This document shows, in pieces, positions 55,878-63,319 of a DNA stretch of 64,000 bases. The notes under the pieces are model-generated. The model saw nothing but the letters and a program-made list of their open reading frames with translations, did not search any database and had not been told where the DNA came from. Positions within the stretch are counted from its first letter, which is position 1; each line of letters begins with the position of its first letter. The stretch is from positions 496,001-560,000 of the forward strand of contig NC_008710.1 of NCBI RefSeq assembly GCF_000012085.2, written 5' to 3'. The DNA comes from Borrelia turicatae 91E135. Lineage in GTDB: Bacteria > Spirochaetota > Spirochaetia > Borreliales > Borreliaceae. A program made the position numbers and the translations under genes.

Positions 55878-55906
55878 ATTATACCATTTATTTCATAGTA
55901 TGTCAA
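55878..55906 (-). promoter_or_regulatory. Consensus sigma70 promoter for tRNA-Lys(TTT)-tRNA-Glu
   Basis: On the minus strand TTGACA (55906-55901), 17-bp spacer, TATAAT (55883-55878): both hexamers are exact, and TGG before the -10 also makes it an extended -10. Predicted start is about 20 bp before the mature tRNA-Lys 5' end. It is the best promoter I found in the window. Confidence 0.85.
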
Positions 55907-55947
55907 TACCTTGAAATAAACAAGATTCTTAGCTTAATCCATGCAAG

Positions 55948-56021
55948 TGAGCTGCACAGGACTCGAACCTGTGACCTGCGGGTTAAGAATCCGATGCTCT
56001 GACCACCTGAGCTAGCAGCCC
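55948..56021 (-). tRNA. tRNA-Lys (anticodon CTT)
   Basis: 74 nt. Acceptor GGGCTGC pairs with GCAGCTC (one G-U), discriminator A. The D-arm is GCTC/GAGC and the T-arm ACAGG-TTCGAGT-CCTGT. The anticodon arm reads TCGGA-TTCTTAA-CCCGC, giving CTT. Only three of five stem pairs are canonical: T27-C43 and A31-C39 are mismatched. Lys identity rests on the anticodon. Confidence 0.85.
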
Positions 56022-56046
56022 TATGTTTATTAATAAACTAATAAAT

Positions 56047-56075
56047 AGGATAAATGCTTACAAATATAATGTCAA
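56047..56075 (-). promoter_or_regulatory. Promoter for tRNA-Lys(CTT)
   Basis: On the minus strand TTGACA (56075-56070), 17-bp spacer, TATCCT (56052-56047). The exact -35 overlaps the final codons of the TPR gene. Transcription would start ~20 bp before the tRNA. Confidence 0.6.
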
Positions 56076-56707
56076 GGATTATGATTGTTTTTTTCTATCT
56101 TTTTTAGCAGGTTTTTTGCTTCTAAATGATTGGGATTTAAGGTTAGCAATTTTGTTAGAATTCCTTTTGCTAAGATTGTATTTTTTGCATTAAACCTTGC
56201 TTTTGCAAGCTTTAATAGTATGTTTTGATTATTTGGCAAAAATCTTAAAGCATTTTCATATGCGAAATCAGCTTCATTATATCTTTCAAGTTTGTAAAAA
56301 GAGTCTGCAGTTAAAATATATACTTTAGCTATTCTTGCTCCATTAGGCTCAAGACCAATATATTTTTGAAAATGTTTAAGAGCGTTTTTATATTGTCCTT
56401 GAAAAAAATAGGCTTCTCCTAATGCTTGGATTATTCTTACATCATGTTTATTTATTTCAAGTCCTTTGATGGATTCTAGTTCTGCTCTTTTGTATTCGCC
56501 TGTTGCTATTAGACTCCATATAAGTATTACTCTTGCATCTAAATTATTTGGATTGTATTTTATTTCGTTTTGGGTATTGAGAATAGCTTCTTGAAATTTG
56601 CCTTGTCTGTAGAGTAAAAGCGAATCTTCTTTTCCTTGTGCATTTAGGAGGCTTAGGCATGAGAGTAATATGAGAATTATTTTTGAGCAAAAATTTTTAT
56701 TTACCAT
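56072..56707 (-). CDS. Exported TPR-repeat protein
   Basis: 211 residues from ATG 56707, chosen because GGAGG lies just upstream; the frame is open six codons further. The signal peptide ends near L-L-N-A-Q (residues ~20-25). At least four tetratricopeptide repeats fill residues ~28-200 (for example the YRQGKFQEAILNTQNEIKYNPN and FFQGQYKNALKHFQKYIGLEPN units). It probably acts as a periplasmic scaffold. It starts inside the end of the bactofilin gene (11-bp overlap). Confidence 0.85.
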   Translation of the reverse strand: MVNKNFCSKIILILLSCLSLLNAQGKEDSLLLYRQGKFQEAILNTQNEIKYNPNNLDARVILIWSLIATGEYKRAELESIKGLEINKHDVRIIQALGEAYFFQGQYKNALKHFQKYIGLEPNGARIAKVYILTADSFYKLERYNEADFAYENALRFLPNNQNILLKLAKARFNAKNTILAKGILTKLLTLNPNHLEAKNLLKKIEKNNHNP

Positions 56708-57056
56708 TTTTTTCCTCCATTTCACAATTTCCGTTAAAGAGTGCCCCTGAATCTATGAAGAGTTCTTTTGTTTTAATGTTTCCGATTAAATTTCCAGTTT
56801 TATAAATTTTTATTGTTTCTAAAGCCTTTACATTACCTTTCATTGTTCCATGATTTAGGAAATTATTACACTTGATTTCTGCTTCTACATTAGCTTTTTC
56901 TCTTAGGTATATTGAACTTGTAGAATTTATGATTCCTTTAAGTACCCCTTCAATGATTATTGGTTTATTGCTTTCTATATATCCTTCAAATTCAAAATTA
57001 CCCTTTATAACATTTTGGGTATTGTTTTCTTCAAATTCTAGAGTATCTATGCTCAA
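56697..57056 (-). CDS. Bactofilin-family cytoskeletal protein
   Basis: 119 residues, start TTG 57056 behind AGGAG. The central ~85 residues (VIKGNFEFEGYIESNKPIIIEG onward) show the repetitive hydrophobic/Gly pattern of the right-handed beta-helix bactofilin domain (DUF583/PF04519). Flanking tails are short and hydrophilic. Bactofilins polymerise without nucleotide and organise cell shape or wall enzymes. The overlap with the TPR gene suggests joint function. Confidence 0.88.
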   Translation of the reverse strand: MSIDTLEFEENNTQNVIKGNFEFEGYIESNKPIIIEGVLKGIINSTSSIYLREKANVEAEIKCNNFLNHGTMKGNVKALETIKIYKTGNLIGNIKTKELFIDSGALFNGNCEMEEKNGK

Positions 57057-57065
57057 TTTAACTCC

Positions 57066-57100
57066 TAAAAATGAATGCTTGACTTAAGCATTCATTTTTA
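57066..57100 (-). terminator. Bidirectional-looking hairpin terminator after the BI-1 gene
   Basis: TAAAAATGAATGCTT (57066-57080) and AAGCATTCATTTTTA (57086-57100) are perfect 15-bp reverse complements with a 5-nt loop. On the minus strand the stem ends in a T-run, fitting termination after the BI-1 gene. Its last base touches the AGGAG of the bactofilin gene. Confidence 0.8.
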
Positions 57101-57134
57101 CTTTAACGTTAGCTTTAAATTTGTATTTTGGCTT

Positions 57135-57830
57135 TTAATCTTTTCTTTCTCCTAAAAATCTTAGTAAATATAAGAATAAATTTATGAAATCTAGGTAAAG
57201 CTTTAGAGAGGCTACAACTGCCATTCTACTTTTAATTTCGGTACCGTCTTCTAACATTCTATTCATTTTAGAAATATTTTGAACATCGTAAGCCGTTAGA
57301 CCTGTAAATAATATGACACCTAAAATTGAGATTAAAAAATTGAGCCCCGAACTTCTAAAAAATATGTTAAAAATAGATGCAATAATGATGCCCCATAATC
57401 CCATAATAAAATAGCTTCCCATTTTTGTAAGGTCTGTGCTTGTTGTGTATCCGTAAAAGGACATTGCAAGGAAAGTTAGAGAAGTAATTCCAAATGTATA
57501 GAATATTGAACTTTGAGTATATATCATAAATACAGAAGATAGTGTTACTCCTGTTAAAGCTGAGTATCCTAGAAAAAGAGCTGTTGCTGTGCCGCTTGAT
57601 ATTTTCTCGATTGCTCCGCTTATTGCATAAACAAGTCCAAATTGTACAAGTATCATTGCTATATATGACATTGGATTTGTGAATATTATAGCTCGCATTG
57701 CAGGATTTTCAGATGTTGTGTATGCAAATATTGCAGATATTAAGAGACCAATTGCCATTAATCCAAAAACCTGAGCCAAAAATTTGTTTTTTATTCTTAT
57801 TTCTTGTTTTTCATGCGTTAATTCAAACAT
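57135..57830 (-). CDS. Bax inhibitor-1 (BI-1/YccA) family membrane protein
   Basis: 231 residues with about seven transmembrane helices. The family signature is clear: FLGYSALTGVTLSSVFMIY in the middle and FTGLTAYDVQNISKM plus SLKLYLDFINLFLYLLRFLG at the end, including the conserved C-terminal Asp residues that form the pH-sensitive latch in BsYetJ. It is probably a calcium-leak or stress-related inner-membrane protein. It is 12 bp downstream of fusA on the same strand. Confidence 0.93.
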   Translation of the reverse strand: MFELTHEKQEIRIKNKFLAQVFGLMAIGLLISAIFAYTTSENPAMRAIIFTNPMSYIAMILVQFGLVYAISGAIEKISSGTATALFLGYSALTGVTLSSVFMIYTQSSIFYTFGITSLTFLAMSFYGYTTSTDLTKMGSYFIMGLWGIIIASIFNIFFRSSGLNFLISILGVILFTGLTAYDVQNISKMNRMLEDGTEIKSRMAVVASLKLYLDFINLFLYLLRFLGERKD

Positions 57831-57842
57831 AATGATTCCTCC

Positions 57843-59918
57843 TTATTTTTGTTCGTTAAATTTTTTGCATAATTCATTAAATGTTGTACTTGGAACTTTC
57901 CCGTATCTTAGGAATTCCATTGAAAATTCAGCTTTTCCTTGTGTGGAAGATCTTAAAACGGTTGAAAATCCAAACATTTCACTTAAAGGTACCTCAGCTT
58001 CAACTTTTGAAAAATTTCCTTCTTCAACAGAGCCCAAAATTATTCCTCTTCTTTGGTTTAAGAGACCAAACATATTGCCTTGAAATTCGGTTGGACCTTC
58101 AAGAGTTACTCTCATTATTGGCTCGAGTATTGTAGGTTTTGCCTTATTATAAGCTTCTCTGAATGCTCCTATTGCTGCAAGTTGGAATGCAATGTCTGAT
58201 GAGTCAACAACGTGATATTGACCGTCATTAATTGTGACTTTAATCCCGACAATTGGAAAGCCGATTAAAGTTCCCTTTTCCATAGCCTTTTGGAATCCTT
58301 TGTCACATGATGGAATGTATTCCGTTGGAATTACTCCACCTTTTATAAGATTGACAAATTCATAAGTTTGTCCTTCACTTTCAAGTGGTTCCATAAAGCC
58401 AGCAACTCTTCCAAATTGACCTGCACCTCCTGATTGCTTTTTGTGAGTATAGTTAAATTCTGCTTTGTCTGTAATGGTTTCTCTGTATGCTACTTGAGGC
58501 ATCCCTGTTTCAACTTCTGCTTTAAATTCTCTTCTCATTCTTTCAATGTAAACTTCTAAGTGTAGTTCACCCATTCCTTGTATTATTGTTTCTTTTGATT
58601 CGGCATCTACATAAGTTTTGAATGTAGGGTCTTCTTTAGTAAACCTTGCAAGAGCTTTTGCCATGTTGTCAGCTGATTTTTTATCCTTAGGTTTTATTGA
58701 TAAAGATATTACTGGTTCTGGAATGTACATTGATGTCATTGAATAGTTAATTGAAGGGTCGCAGAATGTATCTCCTGATGCGCATTCTATCCCAAATAAT
58801 GCAACGATATCACCACTGCTTCCAAATTCAATGTCTTCAGTGTTATTAGCATGCATTCTAATAAGTCTGCCAACTTTGAATTTCTTAGAAGTTCTTGAAT
58901 TTATTAGTTCTTGTCCTTTTTTTAAAATCCCTTGATATATTCTTACATAAGTTAATTGTCCGTATTGTCCATCTTCTAGTTTAAAAGCCAGTGCTACAGT
59001 TGGTAAGGTTTCATCAGTTTTAAGTTCAATTTCTTTTTCGTTTTCGTTTAGGTCAAGAGCCACATTTTTGATGTCATGAGGAGAAGGCAAAAATCTATTT
59101 ACAGCGTCAAGTAAAAGTTGAACACCTTTGTTTTTATAAGCAGAACCCATAAATACGGGACAAAATTTTAAAGCCAAAGTACCTGTTCTAATGGCATCAT
59201 ATATTGTCTCTACAGCTATATCTTCTCCTTCCATATGAAGTTCCATAAGTTCATCATTAAAATCAGATAAAGCATCAAGCATTATTTTTCTCTTTTCTTC
59301 AGCCTCATTGATTAACTCAGCAGGAATTTCCTTTTCTATAATTTCTATTCCATCTTTGCCTTCAAAGTAATAGGCTTTCATTAAAACAAGATCCACAACG
59401 CCCATGTGTTTATCTTCAAGTCCTATTGGAATTTGCATTAAAACTGAGTTTAAACCAAGCTTATCTTTAAGTTGATCTTTTACATTGTTAGGATTGGCTC
59501 CGGTTTTGTCACATTTATTTACGAAGGCAAGACGTGGTACATTATATCTTTTTAATTGTCTGTCAACTGTAATTGATTGAGATTGAACTCCTGCAACAGA
59601 GTCGAGAACAAGTATCGCGCCATCTAGCACTCTAAGTGAACGTTCAACCTCAATTGTGAAGTCAACGTGACCCGGAGTATCAATAATATTTATTGGATGG
59701 TTTTTCCATTCAACGTGAGTTGCAGCAGATGCAATTGTGATTCCCCGTTCTCTTTCAAGTTCCATTGAATCCATTGTTGCTCCAACTCCATCTTTTCCCT
59801 TTACTTCATGAATGGCGTGAATTTTGTTGCAATAAAAAAGAATACGTTCTGTGAGTGTTGTTTTTCCTGAATCAATGTGGGCACTAATACCTATGTTTCG
59901 CAATTTTTTATAGTCCAT
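57843..59918 (-). CDS. fusA: Translation elongation factor G (translocase type)
   Basis: 691 residues with all five EF-G domains: AHIDSGKT (residues 13-20), the DTPGHVDF switch II (around 79-86), NKCDKTGAN, and domain IV/V to the end. The Ala-His-Ile-Asp-Ser P-loop and overall sequence resemble the spirochaete/mitochondrial EF-G1 type. B. burgdorferi is known to have two EF-Gs, one for translocation and one for recycling; by position this one should be the translocase. It is unlinked to rpsL/rpsG/tuf, unlike the usual str operon. CAGGAGGAAAAATATTCC precedes the ATG. Confidence 0.96.
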   Translation of the reverse strand: MDYKKLRNIGISAHIDSGKTTLTERILFYCNKIHAIHEVKGKDGVGATMDSMELERERGITIASAATHVEWKNHPINIIDTPGHVDFTIEVERSLRVLDGAILVLDSVAGVQSQSITVDRQLKRYNVPRLAFVNKCDKTGANPNNVKDQLKDKLGLNSVLMQIPIGLEDKHMGVVDLVLMKAYYFEGKDGIEIIEKEIPAELINEAEEKRKIMLDALSDFNDELMELHMEGEDIAVETIYDAIRTGTLALKFCPVFMGSAYKNKGVQLLLDAVNRFLPSPHDIKNVALDLNENEKEIELKTDETLPTVALAFKLEDGQYGQLTYVRIYQGILKKGQELINSRTSKKFKVGRLIRMHANNTEDIEFGSSGDIVALFGIECASGDTFCDPSINYSMTSMYIPEPVISLSIKPKDKKSADNMAKALARFTKEDPTFKTYVDAESKETIIQGMGELHLEVYIERMRREFKAEVETGMPQVAYRETITDKAEFNYTHKKQSGGAGQFGRVAGFMEPLESEGQTYEFVNLIKGGVIPTEYIPSCDKGFQKAMEKGTLIGFPIVGIKVTINDGQYHVVDSSDIAFQLAAIGAFREAYNKAKPTILEPIMRVTLEGPTEFQGNMFGLLNQRRGIILGSVEEGNFSKVEAEVPLSEMFGFSTVLRSSTQGKAEFSMEFLRYGKVPSTTFNELCKKFNEQK

Positions 59919-60330
59919 GGAATATTTTTCCTCCTGAATGATGTATACTTAGAACACTAATTATCCTAACTATTCTACATAATTTTTTAAAAAAAGTCTA
60001 TTTTAAACTGTTTTGGTCGATTTTGACTTAAGGGAGTTTCATTGTCTAAATGTTAAGTAATATATTTAATTGCTTTTTTTAGCAGGGGTTTTTTCGTATT
60101 GAATTTATAAAATTAAATTAATTATTTTTCAATTGTAGCTTGTGAGAAAGTCCAGTTATTTATAGACTTGCTTGACTAAATTGTATTAAACATATACAGT
60201 TAATTATAAGGAATATATCATTTAGTAAATTTTGATTTCATTGATTAAAAATGCTTAATATTTAATGAATTTACTCTTTCTTTACTTTATATTTTATACT
60301 CCTAAGAATTAATCATTGGAGGATATAAGT
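59919..60330. other. Divergent intergenic region fusA / KTSC gene
   Basis: About 410 bp. It holds the fusA promoter (59972-60000). Possible plus-strand promoters are TTGACT 60172 with TACAGT 60195 (17-bp spacer), and TTTACT 60271 with TATACT 60296 (19 bp). At 60081-60102 there is a near-copy of a segment from 39129-39150. Nothing else was recognised. Confidence 0.5.
59972..60000 (-). promoter_or_regulatory. Putative promoter of fusA
   Basis: On the minus strand TAGACT (60000-59995), 17-bp spacer of T6A6 and TTATG, then TAGAAT (59977-59972). The A/T tracts in the spacer would favour bending. It lies ~55 bp before the fusA start. Confidence 0.5.
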
Positions 60331-60558
60331 TTGAATACTTTAACAATATCTCATGAATTGAGTAAAATATGTCAGGTTGATTATGATTCTGCTTTGTCTG
60401 AACTTTCTGTATTTTTTAAGGACGGAAGAGCCTATAAATATTTTAAGATTGAACCAAGACACTTTAATATAATATCTAAGCTTGTACAAGAGAAAAGGTC
60501 AGTTGGTAAATATTTAACGGAACATATATTTAATAAGTATGACCAAGAAAAGCTTTAA
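60331..60558 (+). CDS. KTSC-domain small protein
   Basis: 75 residues from TTG 60331, chosen because GGAGGATATAAG sits right before it; an earlier TTG (60316) would place the GGAGG inside the gene. YDSALSELSVFFKDGRAYKYFKIEP, then SVGKYLTEHIFNKY, follows the KTSC domain pattern (beta strands, then a K-x-S-x-G-like element, here R-S-V-G-K). KTSC domains are found fused to lysyl-tRNA synthetase or stand-alone; the function is unknown. A strong terminator follows. Confidence 0.78.
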   Translation: MNTLTISHELSKICQVDYDSALSELSVFFKDGRAYKYFKIEPRHFNIISKLVQEKRSVGKYLTEHIFNKYDQEKL

Positions 60559-60580
60559 TTTTAGTTGTTGACTTAGTTAT

Positions 60581-60624
60581 TTAAGAAGGGTTCTTAATGT
60601 ATAGGAATCCTTCTTAATTTTTTT
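60581..60624 (+). terminator. Rho-independent terminator after the KTSC gene
   Basis: TTAAGAAGGGTTC (60581-60593) pairs with GAATCCTTCTTAA (60605-60617), 13 bp with one G-U, loop of 11 nt, followed by seven T. This is a classical strong terminator isolating the KTSC gene from the next one. Confidence 0.9.
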
Positions 60625-60736
60625 CCTTTAAATTGATAATGGGGGACAATATAATTTGATTTAAAAAGTAAAATTGGATTGTATTTTTTTGCAATAAATG
60701 TTATCATCTTATAATTATCTTGTAAGGGCTTAGGAT

Positions 60737-61816
60737 ATGAAAAAATTTTTAATTATTATAATATTATTTTTATCTTTTAGTACATCTTATGCCAAGTTTG
60801 TATATTTCTCAGCGGGTTTTAGTACACAAATTAGTCTTGAGTCATTTTCTTTATTTAATAGAAAAACTGGCACAGTTTTAGATAAATTGATAAGTTTTGA
60901 ATTATTTACTATCTTGACAAATTTTCAAAATAATTTTCTCAATCGTTTAAGTGAATTTGAGAACAGTGCAGCTGTTTTATATAGTTCTTTTCAAAACAAT
61001 TTAAATCTTCTCATTAGGCTGTTTAAGAATAGAAAGAATTCAGATTCACAGTTGGATAATGTGGATGATTCGGATTTGAGTGATTTAGACTCACTTGTAA
61101 ATAGTACTCATGATTTGAAGAAATTTTTGCGTGAATTGAGTAAGTTAAACAACAAGGTTACGCTTCAAAAATTAGGTGAGACTGGATCGAGTATAAGAAA
61201 ACTCTTAGTTGATTTAGAAGAAACGGCAAAACGAGCTATTGAGTTAAAGGAAGTAATATTTAGTCAATTAAATGAGTTTGGAATTAGTAATCAAGATGAT
61301 TTTTTGAGATTATGTGAAGAAATTTCTACACCAGGGACTGTTTTAAATGATGCTTTGCGGCAAAAATTGTCACCTTTATTTAGTACTGGTTTTCAGGGTT
61401 ATTTTCAAATTGGTCTTCCTATTGCTACCAGTAATTTTTATTATGGATTTGAACTTGGATTTGGTGTAAATCTTGGAAGGATGATGTTTCCTAATTTAAA
61501 CCTGTTAAAGGCTTCCTATCCTGTTAAGTTGGGTTCAGGGATAGTTCCGAGATTATTCATAAAATATGATATTTATTATTTAGCAGCTACTTTATTTTCA
61601 GGTTTTGGTGATAGATCTTTAGTTGTAGATCCTGTTTATACAGGGAATTTAATTGGTAATGGCAGAGTAACCAATCCTTTTAATGTTATTGAGACAGGTT
61701 TTAGATTGAGATTAGCCTTTCTTAGTGTTGAATCGTCATTATTATTTTCTATTAATGATTTTAAATATAGAGATTTAAGGGCTGGACTTGGATTTGAGAT
61801 ACCGGTAGTTATTTAG
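60737..61816 (+). CDS. Exported protein, putative outer-membrane beta-barrel (paralogue A)
   Basis: 359 residues. Signal peptide ends T-S-Y-A at ~19. The N-terminal half (~25-200) is largely helical with a Ser/Asp-rich stretch near 100-125. The second half (~215-359) alternates hydrophobic and aromatic residues in barrel-like strands (YFQIGLPIATSNFYYGFELGF) and ends G-L-G-F-E-I-P-V-V-I. The ending closely resembles that of the gene at 62510. It may be related to the BAPKO_0422-type Borrelia outer-membrane proteins; this is unverified. Confidence 0.68.
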   Translation: MKKFLIIIILFLSFSTSYAKFVYFSAGFSTQISLESFSLFNRKTGTVLDKLISFELFTILTNFQNNFLNRLSEFENSAAVLYSSFQNNLNLLIRLFKNRKNSDSQLDNVDDSDLSDLDSLVNSTHDLKKFLRELSKLNNKVTLQKLGETGSSIRKLLVDLEETAKRAIELKEVIFSQLNEFGISNQDDFLRLCEEISTPGTVLNDALRQKLSPLFSTGFQGYFQIGLPIATSNFYYGFELGFGVNLGRMMFPNLNLLKASYPVKLGSGIVPRLFIKYDIYYLAATLFSGFGDRSLVVDPVYTGNLIGNGRVTNPFNVIETGFRLRLAFLSVESSLLFSINDFKYRDLRAGLGFEIPVVI

Positions 61817-61882
61817 ACATTGATTGATGTTTGATTGAAATTTATAATGTTTATTTTAGTCTAGTATTTGGGTTTTGCTTTA

Positions 61883-62416
61883 ATGTATAAGGGGTTATTT
61901 TTTTTCCTTTTTTATTTTGTATTGTCTTGTAAAACTCTTGCTAAAGATTATCAAACTATTTCAGATGAATATTATAAGCTTGCCAAATTAAATGAGGAGC
62001 TTGGTAATAATCAGGCATCCGTTGAACTTTATGAACAAGCTATTAAATTTAATTCTAATGTGAATGATGCGTCTACTTATAATTTTATTTTGGCTTATAT
62101 CAATTTGAAGAAATATGATGAAGCTGGATTAAAGCTTGAATCTTTATTGGAAAATGATCAGGACAATATTTTGTTGATTAATTTAAAAGCTTATCTATAT
62201 TTTAGGAAGGAAAATTTAGAAGAGGCTTTAAAATTGTATTTAAAAACTTTGGAAATCGCACCTGCTAATCAAGAAGCGTTATTTAATGTTTTTTATATTT
62301 ATCATTTAAAGAAGGACATGGAAACCGCAAAGAAGTATATTTTAAAATATAAGGAATTAAAATATTCAGTTCCTTCTAATGCAAGTGAGATAGTCTCGTC
62401 CGTTTTGGAGGATTAA
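61883..62416 (+). CDS. TPR-repeat lipoprotein
   Basis: 177 residues from ATG 61883 (a TTG at 61868 is in frame; neither has a strong ribosome-binding site). The N-terminus has a hydrophobic stretch ending F-V-L-S-C with Cys16, a good lipobox. TPR units occupy ~25-150 (for example ELGNNQASVELYEQAIKFN and RKENLEEALKLYLKTLEIAP). It lies between two barrel-like paralogues, so a role in their folding or envelope assembly is possible but inferred. Confidence 0.82.
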   Translation: MYKGLFFFLFYFVLSCKTLAKDYQTISDEYYKLAKLNEELGNNQASVELYEQAIKFNSNVNDASTYNFILAYINLKKYDEAGLKLESLLENDQDNILLINLKAYLYFRKENLEEALKLYLKTLEIAPANQEALFNVFYIYHLKKDMETAKKYILKYKELKYSVPSNASEIVSSVLED

Positions 62417-62509
62417 AGGTTAAAGATTGTTTTATGATAATTTTGGCATTTGTTTTTTAATGATCTTAATGTGCAAATTCATTTAAATATTTTGGGGGAC
62501 TTAAGTGTT

Positions 62510-63142
62510 ATGCAGATAAAGATTTTATTTTTGAGTTTATTGATATTTATTACAAGTAATGCTTTCTCAGATGTTGATTTTGAACTTAATTTGGGGGTTG
62601 GCCTGGATTTTCCGGTTAGTACTATTTCAAACTTTTATAATACAGCTTTATATATTGGTGAAGAACTTGAGAGTAATATGTCTGATTTAGCTAGAGAAAA
62701 AATTGTTACAGATTTTGCAGATATGGTTAACATTGCTAAGACCGGTTTAACTTATGGGGGATATGCTCAAATGGGAGCAAAATTTGATGATTTTTTTTCA
62801 CTTGGTTTTGAACTTGGATTTAGTTTTAATGTGTTGAGGTATGTTAATCGTAAGGGACGGTTGAGTGATATTTTTTCATTCATTGCAGCCATTGAATCTA
62901 GAGTTTATACAAGGTTAGATTTTTTTATTGGATCTGTTGCATTATTTACTGGGCCTAGAGTTAATATGGCTACTGCTTTTAGGGATTCCATCATGGATGA
63001 ATATGATATTTTTGGTTGGGATCTTGGTGCAAGATCTACATTTGCTTTTTTGGTACTTGAGGGATATTATTGTTGGAATATTCAGAATAATAAATTTTCT
63101 GATTTTAAGCTTGGTATAGGTTTTGAGTTTGGAGTTATTTAG
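62510..63142 (+). CDS. Exported protein, putative outer-membrane beta-barrel (paralogue B)
   Basis: 210 residues from ATG 62510, selected for the GGGGGAC upstream and because it puts a signal peptide (M-Q-I-K then hydrophobic, ending near N-A-F-S) at the start; the frame is open to 62450. The mature part alternates hydrophobic/aromatic residues (YGGYAQMGAKFDDFFSLGFELGF, written in part) and ends S-D-F-K-L-G-I-G-F-E-F-G-V-I. It shares layout and C-terminal pattern with the 60737 gene but lacks most of its helical N-terminal half. Confidence 0.7.
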   Translation: MQIKILFLSLLIFITSNAFSDVDFELNLGVGLDFPVSTISNFYNTALYIGEELESNMSDLAREKIVTDFADMVNIAKTGLTYGGYAQMGAKFDDFFSLGFELGFSFNVLRYVNRKGRLSDIFSFIAAIESRVYTRLDFFIGSVALFTGPRVNMATAFRDSIMDEYDIFGWDLGARSTFAFLVLEGYYCWNIQNNKFSDFKLGIGFEFGVI

Positions 63143-63250
63143 GTGGATAATAAATAAATTTTTGCGTTTTTAAGTTTATTGCATTGGCTAGTTTTAATTT
63201 GTTAATGATTAAAATTGTTACTGTTTTAACTTTAGAGATTTTCCTTAATC

Positions 63251-63280
63251 TTGTGTGAATTATTTGTATTGATGTACAAT
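63251..63280 (+). promoter_or_regulatory. Putative promoter for prs
   Basis: TTGTGT (63251-63256) and TACAAT (63275-63280) with an 18-bp spacer, about 40 bp before the TTG start of prs. Confidence 0.45.
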
Positions 63281-63319
63281 GAAGTAAAGAGTTTCTGTTT
63301 GAAGTAGGGAGTTTTAAAA

